DNA from: an uncultured Latescibacterota bacterium
GTDB taxonomy: Bacteria; Latescibacterota; UBA2968; UBA8231
Assembly: GCA_951813615.1 (NCBI GenBank)
Contig: OX638377.1
Coordinates: 1,054,001 to 1,118,000 of the forward strand
Direction of reading: 5' to 3'
Length of the DNA stretch: 64,000 nt
The position numbers were made by a program, and so were the translations under genes. Shown piece after piece: positions 43,154 through 52,909 of the stretch (position 1 is the stretch's first letter; each line of letters starts with the position of its first letter). The notes below the pieces were generated by a model. The model ran no database searches. It was not told the DNA's origin and saw only the letters and a list, made by a program, of their open reading frames with translations.

Positions 43154-45493
43154 TTAGTAAATGACGGCGACGGGGCGCACGGCCACGTCCTCGCCGGCAG
43201 CGGCACCGAGATCAATGTGGCAGAGGTATAGACCCGGAGGCACCAGCGCCCCTTGGGCATCGCGCCCAGACCACGTATAAGAGATAACGTCCTCGTCGGC
43301 AGTGACCAACTCGGCCACCACGCGGCCCGCCAAGTCGAATACCCGCACCCGTGGAGTCTCCGTCTCCACCTTGAAGACCACGAAGCGGATATGCACTTGG
43401 TCGTTAACCCCATCGCCGTTGGGCGTAAGGGTGGCCGGAGTCAGTTCTAGATCGCCGATGAGTTGTTCGCTTCCGGTCAGGGCCGGCAGAAGCACCACGT
43501 TGGTGCGCCGCGCCGCGGCCTCCACGGACTGCCACAGGCCCGGTCGATCTCCATGACCAAGCTCCGCGCTGAAGACCGTGGCATTGCGCCACAGACGTGC
43601 GGTAAAACGAACCTCTAGCGAATCACCGCCAACGCGTTGGCCCAAGGCCACGAAAAGGGAATCGCCCCGCTGCGCAACCTCCTCCACGGCGATCGTCTCG
43701 CCAGCAAGAGTCACCTCCACCGCTCCTGTCTCCAACCAGCCGCCGGGAGCGACGAGTCGTAGCCGGTCGAAGCCGCTGTCGTCTTCGGCAACCGTCGGCC
43801 ACAGCGTATAAGTAAAGCGCGTGTCCTCGTTGGGCTGGGCCTCGCGCGGCCAAATCTCCCCCTTGGCCTCGGTCACTAAGGCATCCTCAAACTCAATCGC
43901 CAGCGAGCGCAACACGGGCGCAACTCGCGGATCCTCGGTCGAGAGCAGGGCCTCTAGCTGGATGAAGCGGCGCGGGCTATCCGACTGGAAGGCTTCGCCC
44001 GAAAGCTGATAGACATTGCTCCACGCGCCCCAATCATCGCCTACGACCTGCGCGGTATCCACCTGCCCGCGCAGCACCTTGGGCAAGCTGAGCCACTTCT
44101 CTTCAGTGACTACTTCGCCGATCTTGTTGTGATACGTGTATTCCTCGCTGAGCTTCACGCCCGAGCGGGAACGCAATTGCATCCGCGTTCCCACTGGCAA
44201 ATCCGCATCCCACGACAGGTGCTTGATGGCCTTGGCACGACCGTCGCCGACGATCTCGCCCAAGTCGATAAAGCCCGAGCGCAGCACCACTTGCGCCGGG
44301 TAGCCGGGCGAAAACAGCATCAGTTCGGCCGCGCGCGCATGCCACTCCAACGAAGTCAGGAAGCCGTGCCAGAACAGGTAGCGCACTTTGCGCGGCTTGA
44401 ACAGGTAGCGATAGTGCCGCTCTGGACCGGCGAAGGGATTTTGCTCGTTGCCGTGGCCCACCAAGCGATCGTAGTCCACCTCGCCCGAGGTCGTGCGCCG
44501 ACCATCTGAAACCAAGAAGGCGAATCCCGTACCTCCGTTGCGCACCGAAGAGCCGGAAGCCCCCTCGCCTTGGTTGTTGAAGTAGAGGAACATCTCGTCA
44601 ATCCAGAACTGGGCCCCTAGATCCAGTTCCCACCACAGCCCTTCGTTGCGCCAACCAGAGGTGGCCCGATAGGTAGTGAACTTGTTGGCGTAGGTATTCA
44701 TGTCGCCGTCGACCAAGCCCTCCACGTCGCGGACGACTAGGCCGGTTTTGAAGGTCCCTCCGCGCTCTAAGACACCGAGAATGAGATTGTCACCGACAGC
44801 GCTCACCTCGACCTCGGCCAGCGCCGCGTCTGCGCTCTGCTCATCAGCACCGATGCGAATGTATTGGATGACCCGGAAACGCGCCGCGTCCTCAAACACC
44901 ACATCTAGGCCGGGGTCTAGGATCCGCGTGACGTCGTTGCGCCCGCTCAGCCCAATGCGGATCTCGGTCTCTTCGTTGGGCAAGGTCGTCTGATACACCG
45001 ACTCAAAGCGGAAGATATCCTTGCGGGGATCAATCGTCCCTCCGGTGGACACATAGACCGTAAACTGCCGCAAGGGACGCGCGCCCTCTTGGTCGGGAAA
45101 GCGCAAGCGCAGCTCTTGGGCCAACACCGCCCGCCCGAGGTCAATCTCGACTTCCCATTTGGCCAGCGGATCGGCGGGGTCGGGCTGCCAGAAAGTGTTG
45201 GCGTCGCCGTCGATAATCTTGGCGGCATCGCTTGGATTGGAACCAGCCCGAAAGATGCCGCCCTGCACAGCTTTCCGCTCCATTGTATCGTGGAAAAACC
45301 GGCCCGCATTGCGCACGGGATCAATGGCTTTGCGGAACTTGACCAGCTCTAGGTGCCCGGACGGGCCAAGCTGCACCAGCCCCTGCGGCAGTTGCCAAGT
45401 CTGCCACTTCTCGGCGCTGTCAAAGGTAAAAGTCTCGGCCGCGAGCGAGGCGGCCCACAGACTAAGGCTCGCACATAAGAAAAAAACCGCCAT
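43154..45493 (-). CDS. Secreted FlgD-tailed protein with discoidin-like segments
   Basis: A 779-residue exported protein, third of four paralogues. The ATG at 45493 gives a signal peptide (MAVFFLCASLSLWAASLAAE); the frame is open to 45625 but the extension lies in the next gene. A discoidin-like block includes WEVEIDLGRAVLAQELRL and a second near WWELDLGAQFWIDEMFLYF, typical of F5/8C-like folds. The C-terminus has LTPNGDGVNDQVHIRF, VFDLAGRVVAEL, WSGRDAQGALVPPGLY and ends PVAVIY. A paralogue sits 11 bases upstream, so they are probably one operon. Surface or extracellular carbohydrate binding is inferred. Confidence 0.8.
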   Translation of the reverse strand: MAVFFLCASLSLWAASLAAETFTFDSAEKWQTWQLPQGLVQLGPSGHLELVKFRKAIDPVRNAGRFFHDTMERKAVQGGIFRAGSNPSDAAKIIDGDANTFWQPDPADPLAKWEVEIDLGRAVLAQELRLRFPDQEGARPLRQFTVYVSTGGTIDPRKDIFRFESVYQTTLPNEETEIRIGLSGRNDVTRILDPGLDVVFEDAARFRVIQYIRIGADEQSADAALAEVEVSAVGDNLILGVLERGGTFKTGLVVRDVEGLVDGDMNTYANKFTTYRATSGWRNEGLWWELDLGAQFWIDEMFLYFNNQGEGASGSSVRNGGTGFAFLVSDGRRTTSGEVDYDRLVGHGNEQNPFAGPERHYRYLFKPRKVRYLFWHGFLTSLEWHARAAELMLFSPGYPAQVVLRSGFIDLGEIVGDGRAKAIKHLSWDADLPVGTRMQLRSRSGVKLSEEYTYHNKIGEVVTEEKWLSLPKVLRGQVDTAQVVGDDWGAWSNVYQLSGEAFQSDSPRRFIQLEALLSTEDPRVAPVLRSLAIEFEDALVTEAKGEIWPREAQPNEDTRFTYTLWPTVAEDDSGFDRLRLVAPGGWLETGAVEVTLAGETIAVEEVAQRGDSLFVALGQRVGGDSLEVRFTARLWRNATVFSAELGHGDRPGLWQSVEAAARRTNVVLLPALTGSEQLIGDLELTPATLTPNGDGVNDQVHIRFVVFKVETETPRVRVFDLAGRVVAELVTADEDVISYTWSGRDAQGALVPPGLYLCHIDLGAAAGEDVAVRPVAVIY

Positions 45494-45504
45494 GCGTCGC
45501 CCCC

Positions 45505-47499
45505 TTAATAGGCCAAGCCAACGGGCAGGAGCACACGCCCACGCTGGGCCTCGGTCACCAGCGCCAGCTCCAATAAGTACAAGCCCGGCGGCAAGAGTGC
45601 GCCCTGCTCGTCGCGGCCATCCCAAAAGGCTCGCTGCGGGCCAGTGCCCTGTGCGCCGACCTTCACGTGGGCGCGGCGGTTGCCCGCCAAGTCGTACACA
45701 TCGAGTACCACCGGCACGGGCGCGGGCAGCAGGAAGAGCGCGTACTCTATCGCTAAACGGTCGTTGACCCCATCGCCGTTGGGCGTGACCACCCCGTTCG
45801 ACAAGCGCACGCGCTGGATGATCTCCGCGGCCGTGTCCGCAGCCCCGAGCACCCGCAGGCTATTGGTGGAGACGGCGGGGCTGGCGTCGCCCGGCTCAAT
45901 CGGCTGCGGCAGCAGGCTCTCGTCCTTGGTCAACACCTCCCCGGTAAAAGTCGTCGCGCGCGCAAAGACTTCCGCGGCAAAGACCACCCGCAGCGGATCG
46001 TTGGAAGCAGCAGTCACTTTGCGCGGCAGCAGCACTTCCAAACTCGCGTCGCCTTCGACCACGGCTAGCGGCTCGACAGCCGCGAGCGGATCGCCCATTT
46101 CCAAGCGCGCAAATTCGGGCGCAATGCCCGTGTGGATCCGCACCCGGTCAAAGCCTCCTTCGGCGGCGCTAGCAAACGAGGCGCGCACGTCGTACACAAA
46201 CGTCTCCCGCGCCCCTAATTCGACTTGGACAAAACCCGGGGCGGGCTGCATGTCGGCCGCGCGCGCGACTTCGCCCACGATCTGAGCGGCCAGCGGCGGC
46301 GAAGTCTCAATCCACAGCGAATCGAGCTCCACCCAGTCGCCAAAAGCCCGGCTTTGCAGGGTGATTTGGAGCTGTAAATGCGAGCCATTGCGCAAATCGA
46401 GCCGGGTGCCGGATTCTGTGATGGGGCTGGACCAAAAAGACCAATTCTCGCTGTCGTAGCCAATGGACGCGCGGATGCCGGGCTGGCGGTCGATTTGCAA
46501 AATTCCCTCGGTCTCGGGCTGGCGTAGGTCGTTTTCGTAGCGCGCGCGCGTCACCGCAAATTCCTTGCCCGAATCCGTGTATTCTCGGTAGATGTTGGGA
46601 TCGCCGTCGCGGCCGGCCCGCACCTCCACCTCCACCCACGCCTCGGCGTCTGGCACAACCACGGCTTCTCCACCGACCATCCGCATGGTACGCGCAGCCC
46701 ACGCCAAGCGGCCAAAGTTCACCTCGGCCCCCAAGTCGAGGATTTTGCTGCGGTAGATGGCCCGCTTGGGGACACCGAGACCGGTGAGCACAAATTCGGC
46801 AATGGTGCCGCGCACCGTATTGCTGTCGGTAGTGCGCTGCTCGTCGAGCACGGATGCTTTGCGCAGGTAGCGCACAAAGCGCACGTACTGCTGAGGAAAC
46901 TCGATCTCGACCTCTGGGTAGAAGTTGACCGGCACATCGGCAATGAGGGTGTTCAAGCGGCGATAGCCCTTTTGCGCGAGGATGTCGCTCGTCTCAGCGG
47001 CAATGCTCACCTCAAAAGCCGGCACCGGGTCTTGGTTGAGCGGCACGCCGTCGGAGCGGGTCCCCTCGGTCGGCGTGGCAAACCCAAAGCGCACGGCCGG
47101 CACGGGCACGCCGATGTCTAGGGTCCACCAGCCGTCGCGGGCCGTGTTGTACGTGCTCCGCAACCCATCCACGTAGAGCGGGCTGTCGTAGTAGGAAGTT
47201 TGGTTGACATTGGTCCCGTCCGTGTACCACAGCCGTGGCTGATGCCCGTCGATGTACCCCAATTCGCGCGGAACGATCAGCTCGGACCAACCCGCTACCG
47301 CTAGGAACATGTTGTCGCCCTCGGCAAAATACACAGGCCGGATGCGCTCGGCGTTGATGTCCACGATGATCCGCGTGGTGTCGCTTCCATCCCATGCCAG
47401 CCCGGCCCCGCCGATTTGCCACAGCGATATTTGCGCTTCCGCCGAGGAGCACAGCGCAATCGCGAGCAGTGCGATTCTGTACATCGGTACGCGTGTCAT
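45505..47499 (-). CDS. Secreted FlgD-tailed protein with discoidin-like segments
   Basis: A 664-residue exported protein, the fourth paralogue. The ATG at 47499 is chosen since GGAGGG lies just upstream; residues 1-23 (MYRIALLAIALCSSAEAQ core) are the signal peptide. Discoidin-like parts are WWTLDIGVPVPAVRFGFATP and VRFVRYLRKASV with IAEFVLTGLG. The C-terminal domain has VTPNGDGVNDRLAIEY, YDLAGNRRAHV, WDGRDEQGALLPPGLYLLEL and ends PVGLAY. Sequence is closer to the paralogue at 43154 than to those near 0-7 kb in the tail. Function unknown. Confidence 0.8.
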   Translation of the reverse strand: MTRVPMYRIALLAIALCSSAEAQISLWQIGGAGLAWDGSDTTRIIVDINAERIRPVYFAEGDNMFLAVAGWSELIVPRELGYIDGHQPRLWYTDGTNVNQTSYYDSPLYVDGLRSTYNTARDGWWTLDIGVPVPAVRFGFATPTEGTRSDGVPLNQDPVPAFEVSIAAETSDILAQKGYRRLNTLIADVPVNFYPEVEIEFPQQYVRFVRYLRKASVLDEQRTTDSNTVRGTIAEFVLTGLGVPKRAIYRSKILDLGAEVNFGRLAWAARTMRMVGGEAVVVPDAEAWVEVEVRAGRDGDPNIYREYTDSGKEFAVTRARYENDLRQPETEGILQIDRQPGIRASIGYDSENWSFWSSPITESGTRLDLRNGSHLQLQITLQSRAFGDWVELDSLWIETSPPLAAQIVGEVARAADMQPAPGFVQVELGARETFVYDVRASFASAAEGGFDRVRIHTGIAPEFARLEMGDPLAAVEPLAVVEGDASLEVLLPRKVTAASNDPLRVVFAAEVFARATTFTGEVLTKDESLLPQPIEPGDASPAVSTNSLRVLGAADTAAEIIQRVRLSNGVVTPNGDGVNDRLAIEYALFLLPAPVPVVLDVYDLAGNRRAHVKVGAQGTGPQRAFWDGRDEQGALLPPGLYLLELALVTEAQRGRVLLPVGLAY

Positions 47500-47554
47500 C
47501 ACGCCCTCCAGATTGAACGGCACTCAATATAATGCAATGCGCAAAGGCAAGCTA

Positions 47555-47584
47555 TTGACGCGAGCGCGTTCTGCTCCCTTTATA
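47555..47584 (+). promoter_or_regulatory. Possible promoter for the DUF1080 gene
   Basis: TTGACG at 47555-47560 and TTTATA at 47579-47584 with an 18-base spacer. The leader to the ATG at 47622 would be about 30 bases and contains AAGGAG. Moderate match only. Confidence 0.4.
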
Positions 47585-47621
47585 TGCCGACCTATCCAAC
47601 CCCAACAAGGAGCTTTTTCAC

Positions 47622-48347
47622 ATGGGCAAATCAGGGTACGACGATACCCCCATGCTACCCAACTCTCCCTATTGCGTCCACGATCACCGGCGGCCCGCCC
47701 CGGCAGTGGTGACGCCCGGCAGCGACAACAGTCCTCCCTCCGACGCGGTCGTCCTCTTCGACGGCACCAGCCTCGACGGTTGGCAGAGCGCCGACGGTGG
47801 CGACGCCCCTTGGCAGTTGGCCGACGGCTACATGGAAGTCGCACCCCGCACCGGCGACATCGTCAGCACAGCGCACTTTGGCGACGTCCAGTACCACCTT
47901 GAATTCGCTTGTCCTAGCGAGGTCAAAGGCGAGAGTCAAGGGCGCGGTAACAGCGGCGTTTTCCTCATGAGCCTGTACGAGATCCAAGTCCTCGACGGGT
48001 ACGACAACCCCACGTATGCCGATGGCACCACAGCCGCGGTCTATGGCGAGTACCCGCCGCTGGTCAACGCCTGTCGCCCACCCGGAGAATGGCAGACCTA
48101 CGACATCTTCTGGACGGCGCCGCGTTTCAATGGTGCCGAGTTAGCCAGCCCGGCCTATCTGACCCTGGTCCACAACGGCGTCTTGGTCCACCACCACGTC
48201 GAGGTCTTAGGCCCCACGGGCCACCGAGGCGTCTATCGCTATGAAGCACATCCCCCCACCGGCCCACTGCGCCTGCAAGATCACGGCGACCTTGTGCGCT
48301 ATCGCAATATCTGGGCGCGGCCTGTGAAGGGGTACGACGAAGGCTGA
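47622..48347 (+). CDS. DUF1080 (3-keto-disaccharide hydrolase-like) protein
   Basis: A 241-residue DUF1080 protein, a concanavalin-like beta sandwich. Motifs: VVLFDGTSLDGWQ near residues 43-55, RGNSGVFLMSLYEIQVLDG near 107-125 with the N-S-G-V core, and a C-terminal GPLRLQDHGDLVRYRNIW. The family is linked in Planctomycetes-type bacteria to hydrolysis or binding of keto-disaccharides. No signal peptide is seen. AAGGAG precedes the ATG. A strong terminator follows 24 bases after the stop. Confidence 0.9.
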   Translation: MGKSGYDDTPMLPNSPYCVHDHRRPAPAVVTPGSDNSPPSDAVVLFDGTSLDGWQSADGGDAPWQLADGYMEVAPRTGDIVSTAHFGDVQYHLEFACPSEVKGESQGRGNSGVFLMSLYEIQVLDGYDNPTYADGTTAAVYGEYPPLVNACRPPGEWQTYDIFWTAPRFNGAELASPAYLTLVHNGVLVHHHVEVLGPTGHRGVYRYEAHPPTGPLRLQDHGDLVRYRNIWARPVKGYDEG

Positions 48348-48370
48348 AATCCGGCTGCGTGGAAAGAGAA

Positions 48371-48400
48371 AAGGGCTGCGAGATTGTACTCGCAGCCCTT
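48371..48400. terminator. Bidirectional intrinsic terminator
   Basis: AAGGGCTGCGAG (48371-48382) and CTCGCAGCCCTT (48389-48400) form a perfect 12-base stem with a six-base loop. T-rich sequence follows on the plus side and the A-rich flank (GAAAGAGAAAA) gives a T-run on the minus strand, so it can serve both convergent genes. Confidence 0.85.
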
Positions 48401-48453
48401 TATCGTGTACATCTGACCCTGTTGGCCGCTGTGAAAGCCAACACGGACTTACA

Positions 48454-49408
48454 TCACAATAGCCTTATCACCCCACTTTGACCATCAACTTCTATCAACT
48501 GGCCGGTTCTAATCTTCTTGCTCCCGATCAGGGTTCCTACCACCGCCGGCAATCCGTATTCTCGGGCAACAACCGCGCCATGGCACAACGCTCCACCCCT
48601 ATCGATCACTAACCCCGCCCCAACGGCAAAAAGCGGCGTCCAATGGGGATTGGTCGTACTGCAAACCAATACTTCTCCCTGCTGTAGTTCCAACGCCTTG
48701 TCCAGATTCGCGGCCACGCGCGCACGCCCTCTGACAATCCCCGGCGAAGCCCCTACTCCGCGCACCTCTCCCTTTGGTGCCTCAAGTGGGGTTGCAGGAC
48801 CCCAAAACAGATAATCTTCCTCTTCAGTCGGCGGCTCCTTACAAGCACCGAGGAAATCTGGCGGCGATAGTTTCAACCGTCGATTAAATTCTCGTTGGCG
48901 TTCGACGACTCGCACGCGCAACGGCTGACGCACGCCGAATCCCCAAAGTAGGCAACGTGCCGCTGCCCGTCTCCCGCCGCGCTTTCGCCCAACCCTGCAT
49001 CCAATACCATTCAAACGACTGATCGAGCGGTGCTTCCAGACTACCCTTGCGCCAAATCAATGCAGCATCTTTGGGATCGTCCCATTCCACCGACCAATCT
49101 TCCTCGTGCCCCGCGAGGGTCGTCACCGGGCGGCACTGGAGCAAATACAGCTTCCCATCCTTAAAAGCGCATTCCAAGTCAACGGGCCACCCCATCCGGG
49201 CCTCCAAGTCAACTGCGCTACGGCAGACCTCGCCGACCTGTTCGTCGGTTAAAGTTGGCCGCGAACGATTGTCTGCTGGCACGTCCATTTCGATCGTGCC
49301 AGTGGACCCGGCGGCACACATCCGCTCTTTCTTGGCCACGTTCCGCGTCTTGATCCGCAATTCCCGTTTGCCCACGATGTACGTCCGCAGACTCTGCGTC
49401 GATTCCAT
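48454..49408 (-). pseudogene. Decayed PEP-utilising enzyme (PEP synthase/PPDK-like) remnant
   Basis: Two frames carry parts of one PEP-utilising enzyme. The upstream part (49408 down to about 48950) holds the end of the ATP-grasp domain: WPVDLECAFKDGKLYLLQCRP. The downstream part (ending 48454) holds the phosphohistidine domain: GGALCHGAVVAREYGLPAV, where the histidine is the phosphorylated residue. The first 200 or so residues and much of the middle are missing, and the two parts lie in different frames. Such enzymes are normally 750-900 residues. SelB ends 25 bases upstream, so a deletion probably removed the 5' end. No activity is expected. Confidence 0.8.
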
Positions 49409-49432
49409 CGCAACGCACGCCGAGACGCAGGA

Positions 49433-51334
49433 TCAGCCCACCAAAACCCGCACATCTCCCCGTCGCACCGTCAGTCCCTCGCCGTCAAAATGATCCAAAA
49501 GCGCCATGGCACATTTGCGGTTGCTGCCAATCAGCGTGCGGAATTCGGCTACTGTAATCTCGTCGTCGCGCTTGAGAACGTCGCTCAGTAGCGTCCGCGC
49601 GCGGGCGAGAGCCTCGCAATGAATCAGCAAGCCCCTCTCCAACGCGACCACCGTCCCCAGTGCTTGCAGCGCTTGGACCATGTCCGTTACCTGCGGCAGC
49701 GGGGCGTCGAGAGCTCGGGCCAACTCAGCCATCGCAAGCAAGTTGGCAAAATCCTCGATGTTGAGCCGCGTCTCCACAGCCGCCTTTAACACCTCTTGCT
49801 CCGGGGTGAAGTGAATGCCGTGCGACGCAGCCCGCACCACGGCCCCGTCCAGCGCGACCCGGCCCGCTTCCTCCAAGTAGCGCAACACGCAGTCGAACAG
49901 TTCGGTCTGGATGTAGCGCGCGCTCAAATTGCGCAGTTCCTCGCGCGGCAATCCCAACTTGAGCGGCTGGGCGCGGTGAAAGCTCGTCAGCGCAGCCTCG
50001 ATCTGCACGCCCCAGTGCTCGCACACGTCCAAATGCAAAACGTGCGTTTGCCCCTCCGACACCACGCACATGGCGCGGCCAGCAGCTACGATCGCGTCCG
50101 TCAAACCCGCCAACCGCTCCACACCGATGCCCATCTCGCCAGCCAGCGCCTGCTGGCTCTTGAGCCGGTCGTCCGCATAGCGGAGCCAGCACTCGACGAC
50201 TTTGGGCAGATCGGCACTGGCCAACGCCTGCAAATGCGCCAGCAACGCTGGTTCAAAGCGCCGGTGCTTGGCCGGGTGCGGGTTGAGCACGCGGCCGCCG
50301 CCAATGGTCAGCGCCGGCGAGTACCGGCGCAGCACAAAGCGGTCGCCCCACGCCGCAACTACGGGAGCCTCCAAGCGAAGCTGCGCAAAACTCTCCTGCC
50401 CCGGCGTCAAAGGCTTGCCGCCGGGAAGCACGACCCGCGCCATAATCTCCCTCGTCCCCAAGTGCAGACGCACCCGGGTGCGCGACGCCATGGTCACGGG
50501 GCTTGAAGCGAGGAGCTGCACCTCGGCGTCTAGCATCTGCGTCGGGCGGAAAAATCCGGGCGCAACCAGCGAGTACCCGCGCTCGATTTGGCCCTGCTCC
50601 ACGCCAGCCAAATTGATCGCAGCTCGGTCGCCGGCCCGCACCTCTTGTACCGTTGCGCCGTGCTGTTGCAATCGGCGCACGCGCGCCAACCAATCCTCGG
50701 GCGCGATCTCCACTCGGTCGCCCTCGGCCAAAGCCCCGGCCTGCACCGTGCCCGTGCAGACGAGACCAAAGCCCTTGACCCCAAAGGCCCGATCTACGGG
50801 CAGGCGGAACGGCGCGTCCGTGCGCTTGGCCGCGGTATCCTCAACCATGGCCAACAGCCGCTGTCGCAGCGGGTCAATGCCCGCACCGCTGAGCGCGGAG
50901 ACGCGAAAAACCTCGGCCTGGGCCAAAAAACTCCCGCGCACAAACTCCCGCACCTCTTCTTCCACCAAATCCAACCACTCCTCTTCCACCAAGTCGGCCT
51001 TGTTGATCACCACCACCCCGCGCTCGACCCCCAAAAGCCGCAGCACATCGAGATGCTCCCGCGACTGCGGCATCACGCCGTCGTCCGCGGCAATGACCAG
51101 CATGGCCACGTCAATGGTGCTGACGCCGGCCACCATGGTCTTGACGAAGCGCTCGTGCCCGGGCACGTCAATGATCGTAGCCTGATCGCCCAAAAAGGCA
51201 AAGCCGAGTTCAATGGTAATCCCCCGCGCCCGCTCTTCCGGGGCTTGGTCCGTATCCATGCCGGTCAACGCCTTGACCAACAGAGTCTTGCCGTGGTCAA
51301 TGTGCCCGGCCGTGCCAATAACCGTGTGCGCCAT
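49433..51334 (-). CDS. selB: SelB, selenocysteine-specific elongation factor
   Basis: A 633-residue translational GTPase that delivers Sec-tRNA to UGA codons with SECIS elements. G1 is AGHIDHGKT at residues 9-17, G3 DVPGHE near 59-64 and G4 NKAD near 111; a domain with the SelB-type insert follows, and residues 370-633 are the winged-helix repeats that bind SECIS RNA. The full length is typical. It shows that the organism uses selenocysteine; selA, selD and tRNA-Sec are not in the window. The ATG at 51334 lacks a strong ribosome site. Divergent from the creatininase-type gene. Confidence 0.95.
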   Translation of the reverse strand: MAHTVIGTAGHIDHGKTLLVKALTGMDTDQAPEERARGITIELGFAFLGDQATIIDVPGHERFVKTMVAGVSTIDVAMLVIAADDGVMPQSREHLDVLRLLGVERGVVVINKADLVEEEWLDLVEEEVREFVRGSFLAQAEVFRVSALSGAGIDPLRQRLLAMVEDTAAKRTDAPFRLPVDRAFGVKGFGLVCTGTVQAGALAEGDRVEIAPEDWLARVRRLQQHGATVQEVRAGDRAAINLAGVEQGQIERGYSLVAPGFFRPTQMLDAEVQLLASSPVTMASRTRVRLHLGTREIMARVVLPGGKPLTPGQESFAQLRLEAPVVAAWGDRFVLRRYSPALTIGGGRVLNPHPAKHRRFEPALLAHLQALASADLPKVVECWLRYADDRLKSQQALAGEMGIGVERLAGLTDAIVAAGRAMCVVSEGQTHVLHLDVCEHWGVQIEAALTSFHRAQPLKLGLPREELRNLSARYIQTELFDCVLRYLEEAGRVALDGAVVRAASHGIHFTPEQEVLKAAVETRLNIEDFANLLAMAELARALDAPLPQVTDMVQALQALGTVVALERGLLIHCEALARARTLLSDVLKRDDEITVAEFRTLIGSNRKCAMALLDHFDGEGLTVRRGDVRVLVG

Positions 51335-51351
51335 CTGCTCAATGTCCTAGG

Positions 51352-51379
51352 TTGACGTGCTCTTCCTGGCCTATATTAT
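51352..51379 (+). promoter_or_regulatory. Promoter of the creatininase-family gene
   Basis: TTGACG at 51352-51357 and TATTAT at 51374-51379 are 16 bases apart. AAGGA lies between the presumed start and the ATG at 51414, giving a leader of about 28 bases. Confidence 0.5.
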
Positions 51380-51413
51380 GTCCAATTCCACAAACACAAC
51401 AAGGAACTTCTCC

Positions 51414-52148
51414 ATGCACCTCAAGCATCTGCGTCCCTACCAGCTCACCGATGCAGTGGCCCAAGGGCATCCCCTGCTCGTGCCGGCCGGCTGCATCGAA
51501 ACCCACGGCCCGCACATGGCCATCGGCCACGACACCCTCATCGTCGAGGAGATCTGCGACCGCGTGGCCGCGCGTACCGCTTGCGTCATTGCCCCGTCGT
51601 TTGACTACGGCCCCACTGGCTATGCCCTCGGCGGCCCGGCCGACGGGACCATCGACCCGGACTACGACGCCTTTGGCGGCTTGGCCAAGAGCATCCTGCG
51701 CAACTTTATCGAAATGGGCTTCCGCAAGACCTACGTCATCATCATGCACCAAGGTATGGGCGGCCCCCTCGCCCTAGCCTTCAGAAAGGCCGCGGCTGAA
51801 CTGGCGTTTGAAAAGGTGCTTGCCGAGGGGCACCCACGCGGTTGGTGGGGCGACCGCGATGCGCTAGAACAGGCTAGCTCTTGGGGTGGGCACATCGAAG
51901 TGCAGTCCATGATCCTCCCTGAATCAAGTCCTCCGGCCGGGGGCGATCACGCCGGATATAACGAAACCTCCTTCCTGATAGCCGTCCGTCCCGAATTAGT
52001 CGAACAGGAGCGCCTCGGCGACGACGCGCCTTGGTACTGCCGCCAAGACGAAGAAAAAAACAGTTGGACAGCCAACACCCAGCACGGCCAAGCCATGGTT
52101 GACGCCGTCGTCGAAGCCTGGGTGACCAAAATCGACCAGGAGCGCTAG
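51414..52148 (+). CDS. Creatininase-family amidohydrolase
   Basis: A 244-residue creatininase-family protein, a metal-dependent amidohydrolase of a type that also includes creatinine and mycofactocin-maturation enzymes. Metal ligands appear in IETHGPHMAIGHDT (E, H, D) near residues 27-40 and in HQGMGGP near 108. An ATG at 51414 with AAGGA seven bases upstream is chosen; a frame open from 51357 overlaps the promoter. The YciO-like gene begins two bases after the stop. The substrate is not evident. Confidence 0.88.
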   Translation: MHLKHLRPYQLTDAVAQGHPLLVPAGCIETHGPHMAIGHDTLIVEEICDRVAARTACVIAPSFDYGPTGYALGGPADGTIDPDYDAFGGLAKSILRNFIEMGFRKTYVIIMHQGMGGPLALAFRKAAAELAFEKVLAEGHPRGWWGDRDALEQASSWGGHIEVQSMILPESSPPAGGDHAGYNETSFLIAVRPELVEQERLGDDAPWYCRQDEEKNSWTANTQHGQAMVDAVVEAWVTKIDQER

Positions 52149-52149
52149 A

Positions 52150-52773
52150 ATGGCCCAAGTACTGACCGTTCATCCCGACCGCCTCAAAGGCCGCCACATC
52201 CAGCGCGCCGCCGAAGTGCTGCGCCAAGGCGGCGTCATCGTCTACCCCACCGACACGATCTACGGCCTCGGCTGCGACATCACCAACAAGCAGGCAATTG
52301 AGCGCGTGCAGCGCATCAAGGGCCGCGACCACAAGAAGCCCATGTCCTTTGTCTGCGCTGACCTAACCCACATCAGCGACTACGCCCGCGTCTCCAACTA
52401 CGCCCACCGCATCCTCAAGCAGTGCCTGCCAGGGGCGTACACCTTCGTGCTGCCGGCCACCCGCCAGACGCCGCGCATCCTCCAAACCAAACAAAAAACC
52501 GTCGGCCTACGCATTCCCGATCATCCAGTGCCGCTGGCCTTGGTGCGCGCGCTCGGCCAACCCATCCTAAGCACCAGCGCCAACTACGCCGATCAAGAGG
52601 TGATAACCGAGCCGTGGGCTTTGGAGGAAGAGTTGGGGCCGCAAGTGGATTTGATCCTGGAGTGCGGGCCGCTGCCCGTGGAGGCGTCGAGCGTGGTGTC
52701 GTTGGTGGGGGATCAACCCGAGGTGCTGCGGGAGGGCAAAGGAGATTTGAGCTTGTTTGCCGAGGAAGCCTAA
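52150..52773 (+). CDS. Sua5/YciO/YrdC-family protein, YciO-like
   Basis: A 207-residue protein of the YrdC-fold family. VIVYPTDTIYGLGCDI near residues 29-44 and KQKTVGLRIPDHP near 114-126 are the fold's ligand-binding blocks. Most of the sequence, including CADLTHISDYARVSNYAHRI, matches the YciO subgroup rather than the TsaC/Sua5 enzymes that make threonylcarbamoyl-AMP for tRNA t6A; the activity of YciO types is less certain. AGGAG is seven bases before the ATG. It is coupled to the creatininase-type gene. Confidence 0.92.
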   Translation: MAQVLTVHPDRLKGRHIQRAAEVLRQGGVIVYPTDTIYGLGCDITNKQAIERVQRIKGRDHKKPMSFVCADLTHISDYARVSNYAHRILKQCLPGAYTFVLPATRQTPRILQTKQKTVGLRIPDHPVPLALVRALGQPILSTSANYADQEVITEPWALEEELGPQVDLILECGPLPVEASSVVSLVGDQPEVLREGKGDLSLFAEEA

Positions 52774-52792
52774 GAGGAGTCTTCTCTTTTTT
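52772..52792 (+). terminator. Weak intrinsic terminator after the YciO-like gene
   Basis: A seven-pair stem (one G-T pair) at 52772-52788 with a three-base loop is followed by a T-run to 52792, just after the stop codon. Short and T-run modest. Confidence 0.4.
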
Positions 52793-52833
52793 GCGGTATA
52801 GCGGTTGCTCGCAGGAAATCTACTAAAATCTAC

Positions 52834-52862
52834 TTGTTTAGTGATATAATATAGTATAGTAT
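52834..52862 (+). promoter_or_regulatory. Possible promoter for the AAA ATPase gene
   Basis: TTGTTT at 52834-52839 and TAGTAT at 52857-52862 are 17 bases apart in an AT-rich patch; a TATAAT also occurs at 52845-52850 but has no matching -35. Weak. Confidence 0.35.
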
Positions 52863-52873
52863 GGTATAGACAC

Positions 52874-52909
52874 GTATAAATAGATAGAATTAGGTATAAA
52901 TAGATAGAA
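52874..52909 (+). repeat. Two direct copies of a 16-base AT-rich element
   Basis: GTATAAATAGATAGAA occurs identically at 52874-52889 and 52894-52909, a 20-base period, just before the ATG at 52918. Related GTATAG-like units lie upstream. The element may be a protein-binding or RNA regulatory site; no ribosome site is clear here. Confidence 0.7.

Noticed and set aside
48420..48443. Second hairpin (seven-base stem, ten-base loop) after the main terminator
   Set aside because: The stem is short, the loop long and no T-run follows; the strong stem at 48371-48400 already explains termination.
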